Below are positions 27,334-36,242 of a stretch of DNA of 64,000 bases, piece by piece. A program made the position numbers and the translations under genes. Location of the stretch: the NCBI GenBank assembly GCA_009594995.1, contig VOPR01000011.1:18186-82185 (forward strand), given 5' to 3'. Under the pieces are notes generated by a model that was given only the letters and a program-made list of their open reading frames with translations, had not been told where the DNA came from and did not search any database. Within the stretch, counting starts at the first letter, position 1, and each line of letters starts with the position of its first letter. This DNA is from Nitrospira sp. GTDB lineage: Bacteria; Nitrospirota; Nitrospiria; Nitrospirales; Nitrospiraceae.

Positions 27334-28119
27334 TTGAAAGATCGGATGGTGTATCATCCAACCATGGTCGATAAACTTCTGGCTCAAGAACTTGCCAAGC
27401 CCTATCCCTCGGCGGTTCGGATCGTGGGTGTAAAGATCCGTGACCGTGGAGAAGTAAAGAAATTCGACGCAGGAGAAGCCAACCTGGTTGTCGGAGATCG
27501 GGTGCTGGTCGACGTGGCTGGGGAATTGAGCTACGGGGTCGTGTATGGAGCTCCCCAGGTGATGCCTTTTATCCCGCCCATGCGCGTTCTGCAGGCTATT
27601 GCCCGCAAGGCGACCCCTGAGGATGTCGCGACCATAGATCGTTACGAACGGCTGGCCTCCGAAGGCATGAAGGCCTGCCGGGAGCAGGCGGCCGCACTGG
27701 GCCTCAGGATGAAACTGGTAGAGGTTTTCTGCTCTTTTCATCGCCGGCAGATGACCTTTGTCTACACGGCTGACGATCGCATCGATTTCCGGGAATTGGT
27801 CCGCCTGCTTGCTCGACGCTTTGGCGGACGGATTGAAATGCGTCAGGTCGGGGTTCGAGACGAGGCGAGCCGGTTGGGCGGCATCGATACTTGCGGGTTG
27901 GTGCTCTGTTGCGCCGCGTTTCTGACTGAGGTCAAGCCGGTGACCGTGAAACAAGCCCGGGTCCTTGGTCTTCCGGTAGACGATCCTAAATTGTTGGGTG
28001 TCTGTGGCCGTCTCAAGTGCTGCCTGTTGTTCGAGGCCATGGAGAATCAACCGTCCTCATCATCGTCAAAGCCGTCCTCCCTCATTAACCCCGCGCGTTC
28101 GCGCCTGGCATCGTCTTAG
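27334..28119 (+). CDS. ricT: PSP1-domain protein RicT-like
   Basis: 261 residues with the PSP1 core: an N-terminal beta barrel (about 25-75) and the cysteine-rich C-terminal block CGLVLCC...LGVCGRLKCC, which matches the Fe-S-binding Cys set of RicT (YaaT). RicT with RicA and RicF controls RNA maturation with RNase Y in Bacillus; in other phyla the role is undefined. The last 30 residues are Ser-rich. The TTG start at 27334 has GAGG seven bases upstream; ATG at 27346 or 27364 are alternatives. Confidence 0.85.
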   Translation: MKDRMVYHPTMVDKLLAQELAKPYPSAVRIVGVKIRDRGEVKKFDAGEANLVVGDRVLVDVAGELSYGVVYGAPQVMPFIPPMRVLQAIARKATPEDVATIDRYERLASEGMKACREQAAALGLRMKLVEVFCSFHRRQMTFVYTADDRIDFRELVRLLARRFGGRIEMRQVGVRDEASRLGGIDTCGLVLCCAAFLTEVKPVTVKQARVLGLPVDDPKLLGVCGRLKCCLLFEAMENQPSSSSSKPSSLINPARSRLASS

Positions 28120-28240
28120 TCCGCATCATTTCCCATCATCGTTTCTCCCGTGCGACGACTCCCTGCGCCGTTCCTGCAATCTGCGCTCAGAAACCCTCGT
28201 GATTTTAATTTGAAAGAGTATAATGACCATGAGGTGACGG

Positions 28241-29332
28241 ATGCCTCAGGTACTGGTGCTCGGAGCGGGGAAAATCGGGTCTCTCGTGGCGGGGCTGCTG
28301 TCCGCTAAGGGGCAGTACCAGGTGCACCTGGCCGACCTCACACTGGATGCACCCAAACGACTGGTTGATGAGCTGGCCCTCTCAACGGTGACTCCCTGTG
28401 CGTTGGATGTGCGCCGGCCTGACACAGTCGCCGCCTATATCAGCTCCCACCGGTTTGATGCCGTCATTTCAAGCCTTCCATACTTTTATAATCCGGCGGT
28501 CGCGGACATTGCGCGGATCCACCAGCTGCACTATTTCGATCTGACCGAGGATGTGGCCGTCACCGGTCGCGTCAAGGCGATCAGCGAAGGTGCCGATCGG
28601 GCGTTTCTCCCGCAGTGCGGATTGGCTCCCGGGTTCATCAGTATCGTCACGAACGACCTCATTGGCCATTTTGAATCCATTGACAATGTGAAGATGCGGG
28701 TAGGCGCGTTGCCGGTCCATCCGAGCAATGCCTTGAAGTATTCCCTTACCTGGTCTACCGACGGATTACTCAATGAGTATGGAAACGTCTGCATCGGGAT
28801 TGAAGGCGGAGAAGAGGTCCACCTGCAGCCGCTGGAAGGATACGAGACGATTGAACTGGATGGCCTGCTTTACGAAGCCTTCAACACGTCTGGCGGGCTG
28901 GGTACGTTAGCGGACACCTATCGCGGACGGGTCCGGACGATGAATTATAAGACCCTCCGGTATCCCGGGCATTGCGAAAAAATCCAATTTCTCATGAACG
29001 ATCTCAAGCTGAATGAGGATCGGGAGACCCTCAAGCGAATCCTGGAGCGGGCGATTCCTCAGACGCATCAAGATGTGGTGTTAATCTATGCGGCCGTGAC
29101 AGGCACCCGGCAGGGCGAGTTGTTTGAGGAGACCTATGTGAAAAAGGTCTATCCCCGGACGATGCTCGGGCGCCTCTGGTCCGCAATTCAAGTCACCACG
29201 GCGTCGTCCCTCTGTTCCGTGGTTGATCTGGTCATGGCGAAGCCATCCGCCTACTGCGGTTTCATCCGCCAGGAACATTTTCGCTTGCAGGACGTGTTAG
29301 ACAATCGCTTCGCAGATTGTTTTCGTTCCTAG
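28241..29332 (+). CDS. Saccharopine dehydrogenase family oxidoreductase
   Basis: 363 residues. A Rossmann nucleotide-binding start (VLVLGAGKIGSLVAGLL) is followed by the saccharopine dehydrogenase core, including DAVISSLPYF, LPQCGLAPGF and the C-terminal KTLRYPGH segment. Family members reduce or cleave saccharopine to 2-aminoadipate semialdehyde in lysine metabolism. The next gene encodes an ALDH7-type dehydrogenase four bases away, supporting that assignment. No lysine-ketoglutarate reductase domain is fused or adjacent. A carboxynorspermidine-type reaction cannot be excluded by sequence alone. Confidence 0.85.
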   Translation: MPQVLVLGAGKIGSLVAGLLSAKGQYQVHLADLTLDAPKRLVDELALSTVTPCALDVRRPDTVAAYISSHRFDAVISSLPYFYNPAVADIARIHQLHYFDLTEDVAVTGRVKAISEGADRAFLPQCGLAPGFISIVTNDLIGHFESIDNVKMRVGALPVHPSNALKYSLTWSTDGLLNEYGNVCIGIEGGEEVHLQPLEGYETIELDGLLYEAFNTSGGLGTLADTYRGRVRTMNYKTLRYPGHCEKIQFLMNDLKLNEDRETLKRILERAIPQTHQDVVLIYAAVTGTRQGELFEETYVKKVYPRTMLGRLWSAIQVTTASSLCSVVDLVMAKPSAYCGFIRQEHFRLQDVLDNRFADCFRS

Positions 29333-29336
29333 TCCA

Positions 29337-30896
29337 ATGATGACGACACAATCCCTATTCAAACGGCTGGGCCTGGCGCTGGAACAGCCGGGAGGATGTT
29401 ATTCCTCCACGACCTGGATTCGCACGACAGACGCCGGAGTCATGGAGTCGCAGAATCCCTCGACAGGAACGGTGTTGGCTCGCGTGTACGGTTGTTCCGA
29501 TGCAGATTACAACACGTTCGTCACGGGTTTGCAGCAGACCCATACGTCGTGGCGTATGGTGCCGGCTCCGAAGCGCGGTGAGGTTATTCGGCGGATCGGG
29601 CAGGCGCTGAGAGAACACAAAGATGCATTGGGCACGCTGGTCTCCCTGGAAGTAGGCAAGATCAAAGCCGAGGGCGATGGCGAAGTGCAGGAGATGATCG
29701 ACATGGCGGATTTTGCCGTGGGTCTCTCCCGGATGTTGTATGGACAGACCATGCATTCAGAGCGCGTGCACCATCGGATGTATGAGCAATGGCACCCCCT
29801 CGGTGTGGTAGGTGTGATCACCGCGTTCAACTTTCCGGTTGCGGTCTGGGCCTGGAATGCCTTCGTCGCGGCAGTGGCCGGAAATACGGTGTTATGGAAG
29901 CCCTCACCGAAAGCGCCGCTCTGCGCTCTGGCCGTGCAACAGCTGTGCAATCGCGTGTTAGAAGAGGCCGGTTACCCTGGGGTGTTCGCCCTGTGTGCGA
30001 CGGACCGAGTTGCATTGGCTGAGAAGATGGTGGGCGATGAACGGCTTCCGCTGATTTCATTCACCGGATCTGTGCCGGTTGGAAGGCGTGTGGCGGCGAC
30101 GGTTGGACATCGCCTGGGCCGGACGCTGCTGGAATTGAGCGGGAACAATGCCATCATTGTGGATGAGACGGCCGATCTGGAGTTGGCGACGCGCGCCATC
30201 ATGTTCGGCGCGGTCGGCACGGCGGGACAGCGTTGCACCAGCACGAGGCGTCTGATCGTGCATGAGTCTCAATACGGGAAGCTGCTTCCTCGCCTCCTGT
30301 CCGCGTATGCGCAAGTCACGATCGGTGATCCGCTCCAGCCCAATGTCTTGATGGGGCCGCTGATTGATGGTCAGGCGGTCGCGCGGTATCGAGCGGCACT
30401 GGATGAGGTGACGAAGGAGGGCGGCGAAGTCCTCTGCGGGGGGCGTGTGTTGGATCGTCCCGGGTATTTTGTCGAGCCGACGATCGTGCGAGCCCAGAAC
30501 CATTGGAATATTGTTCAGCAGGAGACCTTTGCGCCGATCCTCTATGTGATGACCTATCGAACGCTGGACGAGGCCATTCAAATGCAGAATGCCGTTCCTC
30601 AAGGCTTATCGTCGGCCCTATTTACCACGCATCTTCGGCATAGCGAGGCCTTTCTCTCGGCGGCGGGGAGCGACTGCGGCATTGCTAACCTGAACATCGG
30701 CACTTCCGGGGCGGAAATCGGCGGGGCATTCGGTGGCGAGAAAACCACAGGGGGCGGGCGCGAAGCGGGGTCTGACGCCTGGAAGGCATACATGCGGCGT
30801 CAAACCACCACGATCAATTGGGGTGCTGAGCTGCCGTTAGCGCAGGGGGTGACCTTTGGGCCGACGGAAGGAGGGGCCAATGGGGCAAGCCACTGA
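29337..30896 (+). CDS. ALDH7-type aldehyde dehydrogenase (aminoadipate-semialdehyde dehydrogenase-like)
   Basis: 519 residues with all aldehyde dehydrogenase features: ITAFNFPVAVWAWN, WKPSPKAPL, FTGSVPVGRRVA, catalytic Glu in LELSGNN and catalytic Cys in GTAGQRCTSTRR. The last motif and GAEIGGAFGGEKTTGGGRE are those of ALDH7 (antiquitin, AASADH). The likely reaction is oxidation of 2-aminoadipate semialdehyde to 2-aminoadipate with NAD. It lies between the saccharopine dehydrogenase-like gene and a VOC protein gene in one operon. Confidence 0.92.
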   Translation: MMTTQSLFKRLGLALEQPGGCYSSTTWIRTTDAGVMESQNPSTGTVLARVYGCSDADYNTFVTGLQQTHTSWRMVPAPKRGEVIRRIGQALREHKDALGTLVSLEVGKIKAEGDGEVQEMIDMADFAVGLSRMLYGQTMHSERVHHRMYEQWHPLGVVGVITAFNFPVAVWAWNAFVAAVAGNTVLWKPSPKAPLCALAVQQLCNRVLEEAGYPGVFALCATDRVALAEKMVGDERLPLISFTGSVPVGRRVAATVGHRLGRTLLELSGNNAIIVDETADLELATRAIMFGAVGTAGQRCTSTRRLIVHESQYGKLLPRLLSAYAQVTIGDPLQPNVLMGPLIDGQAVARYRAALDEVTKEGGEVLCGGRVLDRPGYFVEPTIVRAQNHWNIVQQETFAPILYVMTYRTLDEAIQMQNAVPQGLSSALFTTHLRHSEAFLSAAGSDCGIANLNIGTSGAEIGGAFGGEKTTGGGREAGSDAWKAYMRRQTTTINWGAELPLAQGVTFGPTEGGANGASH

Positions 30897-31473
30897 TCTG
30901 GATGCTGTGATAGGTCGAATGACGGCTGATTTTCTGGCCCGGAATAGCGCGGCTGGAATGCTTCGGCGGGCGTTGGAGGATGTTGGCGTCGGGTTTGTGC
31001 CGGTGATGGACCACCTGACGATTCGAACTATGAACATCGATCAGCGCGCGGAAGAATTCATTGCGCTGGGATATGGGTATGATGAAACGATTCGCTACGA
31101 AGATTGGTTCGCCAAAGTCTTCAGGAAAGCCGGGTATCCGGCGTTGTTCGTCGACCAGGCGTATGCGGACGATCGCGGGAAGACCAGTATCATTCCCCGC
31201 TGGGTCGAGAAATTCGGTGACCGCGTGTTTCATCATGTGGCCGTACGGGTGGAAGACATCGAGCACGCGATTCTCACGCTGAAAGCGAAGGGTGTGGTCT
31301 TCGCCGGGGAAATCGTCGGAGCCCGCGGGGGCCCGTTACGACAGATTTTTACTGCTCCTGAGATGGTCGATGGACAACCTTTTTCTGTGCTGGAATTAGC
31401 CGAGCGGCATCAAGGGTATCAGGGATTTCTTCCTCCACAAGCTGACAGTCTTATGCGCTCAACGGTGCGTTAG
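30880..31473 (+). CDS. VOC/glyoxalase-fold protein, possible dioxygenase of the lysine pathway
   Basis: 197 residues. The segment MDHLTIRTMNIDQRAEEFIALGY and the later FHHVAVRVEDIEHAI with a C-terminal FSVLELAERH give the paired His/Glu pattern of vicinal-oxygen-chelate enzymes. It somewhat resembles DUF1338/2-oxoadipate dioxygenase (HglS), which acts one step further down lysine breakdown, but it is shorter than typical HglS. GGAAGGAGGGG at 30865-30875 fixes the start at 30880, inside the end of the dehydrogenase gene. The enzymatic role is inferred from context. Confidence 0.75.
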   Translation: MGQATDLDAVIGRMTADFLARNSAAGMLRRALEDVGVGFVPVMDHLTIRTMNIDQRAEEFIALGYGYDETIRYEDWFAKVFRKAGYPALFVDQAYADDRGKTSIIPRWVEKFGDRVFHHVAVRVEDIEHAILTLKAKGVVFAGEIVGARGGPLRQIFTAPEMVDGQPFSVLELAERHQGYQGFLPPQADSLMRSTVR

Positions 31474-31644
31474 CCGGCCTGTTGTTTCGAGTTCTCGGTC
31501 GCACGGTGTCGCATTCGCTACCCCGAGCCTATTCCGCAGAAACGAGAGTCTCGACCGAATCCATGTTTCTGCGTACAATGTCTTGCCTATCCCAAGTGCC
31601 TCAATCGATTCCATCATACGTGGTACACACAGGAGGTCATTGAT

Positions 31645-32715
31645 ATGGTTCGACCGGTCTTGCCCCTCTGCTCGATCCTGATGCTGGTGTGCATCGCTGC
31701 CTTCGTAACCGGGGACGGTCTCGTGCACGCGTCACCGTCCGGTCATGCGCCTCACGGTACCGTGACCATTGACGGGGTGACGGTTCCTGATATCGGCCCA
31801 CTGCCGAGCGTGGTTCCGATCCCATCCTCCAACCTGAACTACGCCGCGAAAATCGAGCTTGGAAAGCAGCTCTATTTCGATGGACGGCTGTCAAAAAACA
31901 ACGCGATTTCTTGCGCCTTCTGCCACAACCCCGGAACCGGATTCGCGGATTCTCGCCAGACCTCCATCGGGGTCGGCGGCGGGATCGGTGGGCGGCAATC
32001 GCCAACAGTCTACAATACAGCCTTCAACCATGTGCAGTTCTGGGATGGCCGGGCGCGCTCCCTGGAGGAACAGGCTATCGGGCCGATCCACAATCCCGTT
32101 GAGATGGCGGAGACGCATGAACATGTGGTGGCCAAGTTGGGCAAGATCAAGGGGTATCAACAACAATTTCGGGCCGTCTTCGGGACTGAGGTCAATCTGC
32201 AGGGTATTGGCGAGGCCATTGCGGCTTATGAGCGCACGGTGCTGTCCACGAACTCAGCGTTCGATAAGTATGTCCTCGGAGATTCAAAAGCCATGGACGA
32301 AGCGGCGGTTCGAGGCCTCTCGGTTTTTAAAGGGAAGGGGCGCTGTATCCTGTGCCATAACGGAGCGAACTTCACGGACAACCAGTTTCATAATCTGGGC
32401 GTGCCCCAAGTGGGTCCAATGAAGGAGGATCTGGGCCGGTTCAATGTCAGCCGTGCGGAGAAAGACAAGGGTGCGTTCAAGACACCGACCCTTCGGAGTA
32501 TTACCGAAACTGCTCCGTACATGCACGATGGCGCCTTCAAAACATTGGAGGAAGTCGTCGAATTTTTGGATCAGGGCGGCGGGAACAACCCTCATCTGAG
32601 TCCTCTGATGAAACCGCTCAATATGACCGCCGACGAGAAGGCTGATCTCGTGGCGTTTCTGAAGGCGTTGACGGGAGAGCGCATAAAGTTCAGCATGCCA
32701 CAGTTGCCGAAATAA
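31645..32715 (+). CDS. Di-haem cytochrome c peroxidase (CcpA/MauG family)
   Basis: 356 residues with a signal peptide (about 1-30) and two haem c sites, CAFCH (90-94) and CILCH (234-238). Conserved peroxidase stretches are ELGKQLYFDGRLSKNN, QSPTVYNTAFN and FKTPTLRSITETAPYMHDGAF. The enzyme reduces hydrogen peroxide in the periplasm using electrons from small cytochromes. AGGAGG lies eight bases upstream of the ATG. The gene heads a cluster with two DUF1264 genes and a monohaem cytochrome c that might be its electron donor (inference). Confidence 0.93.
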   Translation: MVRPVLPLCSILMLVCIAAFVTGDGLVHASPSGHAPHGTVTIDGVTVPDIGPLPSVVPIPSSNLNYAAKIELGKQLYFDGRLSKNNAISCAFCHNPGTGFADSRQTSIGVGGGIGGRQSPTVYNTAFNHVQFWDGRARSLEEQAIGPIHNPVEMAETHEHVVAKLGKIKGYQQQFRAVFGTEVNLQGIGEAIAAYERTVLSTNSAFDKYVLGDSKAMDEAAVRGLSVFKGKGRCILCHNGANFTDNQFHNLGVPQVGPMKEDLGRFNVSRAEKDKGAFKTPTLRSITETAPYMHDGAFKTLEEVVEFLDQGGGNNPHLSPLMKPLNMTADEKADLVAFLKALTGERIKFSMPQLPK

Positions 32716-32827
32716 TTTACGAATCCATTTGGGGCGACGATGACTCTCACTGGCAGACATTCGTGACAGATAGGTCTATTCATACGACACATCAGTGCAT
32801 TCCAACCCCAACCACAGGAGGCCTTCT

Positions 32828-33334
32828 ATGTTTCGACATCTTTGCGTGCTAGGTGCGAGCACGCTCGCGCTCGCCATTGGCGGGCCGGCGTTTGCGGCGG
32901 ATATGAAACCGGGTCCGGCCGACGGGTTCGATATTCATGTGATGGCTCCGCATAAAATGGAAGATGGCTCGGTGGCGGGTCCCTTCCATCACTACTGCAA
33001 AGCCATCAAGCCGGAAGTGTTGCAGTGTTTGTTGTTCGAATCGACGGAGCCGAATGCGGTGCTGACCGATGTAGAGTATTTCGTGGCGAAACCCGTTTCT
33101 CGTTCGGCGGTACCGCTCGATGTGTGGAACAAGTTCTACCATGACCATGAGGTTGAGATTGCGACCGGCCGCGTCCAAGTCCTGGACATGCCGGACGCGC
33201 AGGCCAAGGAAGTTGCAGCGGCCGCAGCCAAGACGGACGGCATCATTTTTCATCTGTGGCCCAAGGGCGCTAAAGCTCCGGACGGATCGGTCGGACATCC
33301 CACGTCTGTGGGGCACAAACTGCGGACGGAATAA
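32828..33334 (+). CDS. DUF1264 (OBAP-like) secreted protein, copy 1
   Basis: 168 residues: signal peptide to about residue 22 (...GPAFAA) followed by a DUF1264 domain. Conserved features shared with the next gene are DIHVMAPHKMEDGS, HHYCK, LQCLLFESTEPNA, VEYFVAK, HDHEVEIATGRV, and DGIIFHLWP near the end. Plant members are oil-body-associated proteins; bacterial function is unknown. The many His, Asp and Glu residues in the conserved blocks suggest a metal or ligand site. ATG at 32828 has AGGAGG upstream. It is followed within 55 bases by a lipoprotein paralog. Confidence 0.87.
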   Translation: MFRHLCVLGASTLALAIGGPAFAADMKPGPADGFDIHVMAPHKMEDGSVAGPFHHYCKAIKPEVLQCLLFESTEPNAVLTDVEYFVAKPVSRSAVPLDVWNKFYHDHEVEIATGRVQVLDMPDAQAKEVAAAAAKTDGIIFHLWPKGAKAPDGSVGHPTSVGHKLRTE

Positions 33335-33386
33335 CGTTGTCATTTACGAATGATCGATCCTACAGACACCTTGTAAGGAGGCCCCT

Positions 33387-33941
33387 ATGCGAAGTGCGAT
33401 TGCGATAATCGGGTTGTGTGCGGCTGCCCTCACAGTTACCGGCTGTGCGGAAACGTCCCACGAAATGAAATCCTCATCAACTGCAGCGCCTGCTGCAGCG
33501 GCGGCGAGAGCTATGCCGACACCCGCCCAGGGCTATACTATTCACGTCATGGCACCCCATAAGTTCGAAGATGGTTCGGTGCATGGTCCCTATCATCACT
33601 ACTGCAAGCCGATCTCGCCTGAGATCCTGCAGTGTTTGTTGTTTGAATCAACAGAATCGAATGCCTTGTTGACCGACATTGAGTATTTTGTCGCGAAGTC
33701 GGTATCGCGCGCGCATGTTCCGTTGGAGACCTGGAATAAGTATTACCACGATCACGAGGTCGAGATTGCAACGGGACGGGTTCAAATCCTAGATATGCCG
33801 GATGCGCAGGCGAAGGAAGTCGCGGCGGTCGCGGCAAAGACCGACGGAATTATTTTCCATCTTTGGCCGGACGGGGCCAAGGCGCCGAACGGCGAAGTCG
33901 GGCATCCGCAGTCAGTCGGCCACAAGCATCGGACCGAGTAA
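33387..33941 (+). CDS. DUF1264 (OBAP-like) lipoprotein, copy 2
   Basis: 184 residues. The N terminus ends in a lipobox-like ALTVTGC with Cys20, followed by an Ala-rich linker, so this copy is membrane-anchored while copy 1 is soluble. From residue 50 the domain is very similar to copy 1 (HVMAPHKFEDGS, HHYCK, LQCLLFESTE, YYHDHEVEIATGR, FHLWP). A tandem duplication is evident. AAGGAGG precedes the ATG by about six bases. The two may form a complex with one tethered partner (inference). Confidence 0.87.
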   Translation: MRSAIAIIGLCAAALTVTGCAETSHEMKSSSTAAPAAAAARAMPTPAQGYTIHVMAPHKFEDGSVHGPYHHYCKPISPEILQCLLFESTESNALLTDIEYFVAKSVSRAHVPLETWNKYYHDHEVEIATGRVQILDMPDAQAKEVAAVAAKTDGIIFHLWPDGAKAPNGEVGHPQSVGHKHRTE

Positions 33942-34028
33942 AAAAGTTGTGTGGAGTGACCAGGCGGAGGGGACGCATCTTGCGGCCTCTCCGCCTGTGC
34001 TATTTCTTCTAGGGAGGAAGAAACTGCG

Positions 34029-34475
34029 ATGAGAGTTGGCCATCTGTTTCTGTTCGCTTGGGTCGTGGTCGGCGGGATGGCGGTCGCCTGGTCGGCGGAT
34101 TCGGAAGTCCTACGTCCTCGTGTACCGATCGATCAGATGGAGACCGCCCGTGCAATGACGAATCCATTTACTGTGACGCCCGAAATGCGGGAGAAAGGAA
34201 AGGCACTGTTTGAAGGCAAAGCATTCTGCCGCGCTTGCCATGGTACGGACGGTAAAGGGCTGGGAATGGACTTGGACTATTCTACTTTCAAGGGACCACT
34301 TCCTCGAAACTTTACCGACAAGATGTGGCAACAGGCCAGAACGGACGGCGAATTGTTCTGGATTCTGAAAAATGGGAGCCCTGGAACAGATATGGCGTCA
34401 TTTATTCCATTGGTGTTGACGGAAGAAGAGGCCTGGCAGGTGCTGACGTATGTGCGTTCGTTTGGCGGGCGGTGA
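34029..34475 (+). CDS. Monohaem cytochrome c
   Basis: 148 residues with a signal peptide (cleavage near AWSA, residue 23), one haem c site CRACH (67-71) with HGTDGKG after it, and a candidate sixth ligand Met in a C-terminal GTDMASF segment. It is a small periplasmic electron carrier. It closes the peroxidase-DUF1264-DUF1264 cluster, 87 bases after copy 2, with GGGAGG upstream of its ATG. The redox partner is not identifiable from sequence. Confidence 0.9.
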   Translation: MRVGHLFLFAWVVVGGMAVAWSADSEVLRPRVPIDQMETARAMTNPFTVTPEMREKGKALFEGKAFCRACHGTDGKGLGMDLDYSTFKGPLPRNFTDKMWQQARTDGELFWILKNGSPGTDMASFIPLVLTEEEAWQVLTYVRSFGGR

Positions 34476-34699
34476 GCCTTTCTCCGAGCTATCTGACCGA
34501 CTCGACACTTCCCAGGTCCCCTCCCTGCGAGTAAGCGGTTCGCCTTAACTGAGGAAGACTCCCCAGACCGGCAACGCGTCTGACCTTCTTTCCATTCAGC
34601 GCCTCGCGCGGGTAGAGGCACCAATTCGCAATCATTCCCAGTAAGCAGATTCAGGATGGCCTGTGCAAACCGTCACACACTGTGTGGCGACTGCGGGGA

Positions 34700-35074
34700 C
34701 TATTGGCGATGGCGTGATAAGAATCGATCCAGGCGGCTGCGTTCCGAGACCGGAAGTCGAAGAAATTCGATGCCAAAGTACTGTGCGTGAACCCAGCGGA
34801 CTGCGGTGAGTTCTATCATCAAGGCTCGGGCATCGTCCGGCAATAGCAGCCGCAAGGTCAGGTAGGTGCCCTCAATGACCGTGCGCTCGCATTCCATGAG
34901 GCAGCCGTCGGGTGATAGATTGAGAACGGTTCCCTCTCCGATGAATGGGGCACCGGCGAACATGGCGGGACAGACGATCCCCAGGCGGTCCCGGGACCGT
35001 TGAAAGGAGAGCGTGGTTCCTGAAATGGTAGGAAGCGTGGAGGGCGTTGGAAATGTAGGAGGTCGTGACTGCAT
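34700..35074 (-). CDS. PilZ-domain protein
   Basis: 124 residues forming one PilZ domain: FQRSRDRL (the RxxxR half of the c-di-GMP-binding site), then NLSPDGCLMEC in place of the (D/N)xSxxG motif, and the final FGIEFLRL strand. It may bind cyclic di-GMP or act as an adaptor for motility or polysaccharide systems. No pilus or flagellar genes are nearby except the PilY1-like gene far upstream. The N-terminal 25 residues are Pro/Ser/Thr-rich. Confidence 0.8.
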   Translation of the reverse strand: MQSRPPTFPTPSTLPTISGTTLSFQRSRDRLGIVCPAMFAGAPFIGEGTVLNLSPDGCLMECERTVIEGTYLTLRLLLPDDARALMIELTAVRWVHAQYFGIEFLRLPVSERSRLDRFLSRHRQ

Positions 35075-35185
35075 GAGCGACAGTGTAGTGCAAGGAATTG
35101 GGGGAACAAAATCCCGCCTTAGGGGGGCCTGGACTGGTCTAATCTAGTCTGCTCTAGCAGGTTCTGAAAGGGGGCAGCCGAGAGA

Positions 35186-35383
35186 TTACTGACGCCTGGA
35201 GGTATAGAAGCGGTGGTTACAGGATCGGCAACGCCAGGGGAAACAACCGAAAAGGTGCCAGAAAAAATCCCGCCATCCGCGGCGTTCCGACCTCCGAACG
35301 GTTCCGACACAGAGGGGGCAGGACTGAGAGGTTTCGGTGACAGTCTCAGGTGAGACGTGATCACCCATTGAGGGGGTAGGCAT
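35186..35383 (-). CDS. Small zinc-ribbon-like protein
   Basis: About 65 residues with two CxxC knuckles (SCPLC, Cys22/25; RCRSC, Cys52/55) separated by a basic aromatic stretch RGWRDFFWHLFGCFPW. This matches a small rubredoxin-like/zinc-ribbon layout, often found as stand-alone proteins in Nitrospira-like genomes (remembered impression). The start at ATG 35383 has AGG about nine bases upstream; TTG at 35392 is the longer alternative. It ends with basic TSRRQ. Function unknown; nucleic-acid binding is plausible. Confidence 0.6.
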   Translation of the reverse strand: MPTPSMGDHVSPETVTETSQSCPLCVGTVRRSERRGWRDFFWHLFGCFPWRCRSCNHRFYTSRRQ

Positions 35384-35609
35384 GACTAACAACCTACTTC
35401 GAGAGGATCAGTCTGGGGCGGAGGGTATAGGGGGAGTATGGCGGAGGTTGCTCGTGAAGTGCTTCGTTGTGCCATGCGTGACAATCGGTCCCGATAAGGT
35501 ACACGAAGCAAATCGAACGGGGTGTATGGCAGACAAGCTGCAAGTTGCTCCCGATCGCCGAGTGCCGTCTCATCCTGAAGATGGACTGCATGCTGCACTT
35601 GGGCGTCCA

Positions 35610-35687
35610 TTACTCCTGCCACCACACCAAGCGTATGACATAAATTCCTGCCACATAGGTTGCCGCAATTAAGATGGCCCAGAGCAT
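35610..35687 (-). CDS. 25-residue single-pass membrane miniprotein
   Basis: A complete minus-strand frame codes for MLWAILIAATYVAGIYVIRL followed by VWWQE and TAA. It is one membrane helix capped by aromatic residues. An exceptionally strong Shine-Dalgarno run (GAAGGAGG) sits seven bases before the ATG, in DNA otherwise without a gene. Such a match between RBS, start, helix-length hydrophobic frame and stop is unlikely by chance, but conservation is untested. It may be a regulatory miniprotein or toxin-like peptide. Confidence 0.6.
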   Translation of the reverse strand: MLWAILIAATYVAGIYVIRLVWWQE

Positions 35688-36242
35688 GATCACGCCTCCT
35701 TCTCTTATCGTAACGCTGCCACGTCATCTGCGTTGACGTGATGGCATAGATGTTAGCAACTCGCGTACCACTTGTGTGATCCCGTCGTGGCTCGTTGGGA
35801 GTGCGTGGTTTCCTTTGTAGCGACGTCGTATTGCCATTGCGGAAAATCCCAACCGACCCAGATCAACGCGGAGTTGTATCCGATTCGATAACGGATGAAT
35901 CTATTTGGATAACAGGAGAAAGGAGATGCGATAGATTTAGGTTGTGCTGAACAAGGCGTGTAGAAGACGCAGTCCGAGATCGCTCACGAAGGGCGCATAC
36001 GGCGGAGTCTGCATAGCGCGCGGCTATTGTTCCTGGCGTTGCACTAGTGCCTAGCAGGAGTTCCTGACTTGATCGAAGTGCGGCTGAGCGTGAGCTTAGT
36101 GAAGAAGCGAGCTCAAGAGCGCACCTAGAAGCATAAGTAAAGACACGAAAAGGCTGAGTGCGGCTGATAGATCGCTTCGCGTTTTGCGGATGACATATCT
36201 TCTGAGGGAATGTTTTGCCAACATGGCGCCAGATCAGGTCGG
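35688..36242. other. Gene-poor stretch
   Basis: I see no convincing gene here. A 153-residue minus frame (35863-36324) overlaps the zinc-ribbon gene at 36.3 kb and is rich in Ser, Arg and Cys without structure. The plus strand has AGGAGAAAGGAG before ATGCGATAG, an immediate stop. Base composition is less uniform than in the flanks, in keeping with acquired or decaying DNA. Confidence 0.45.
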
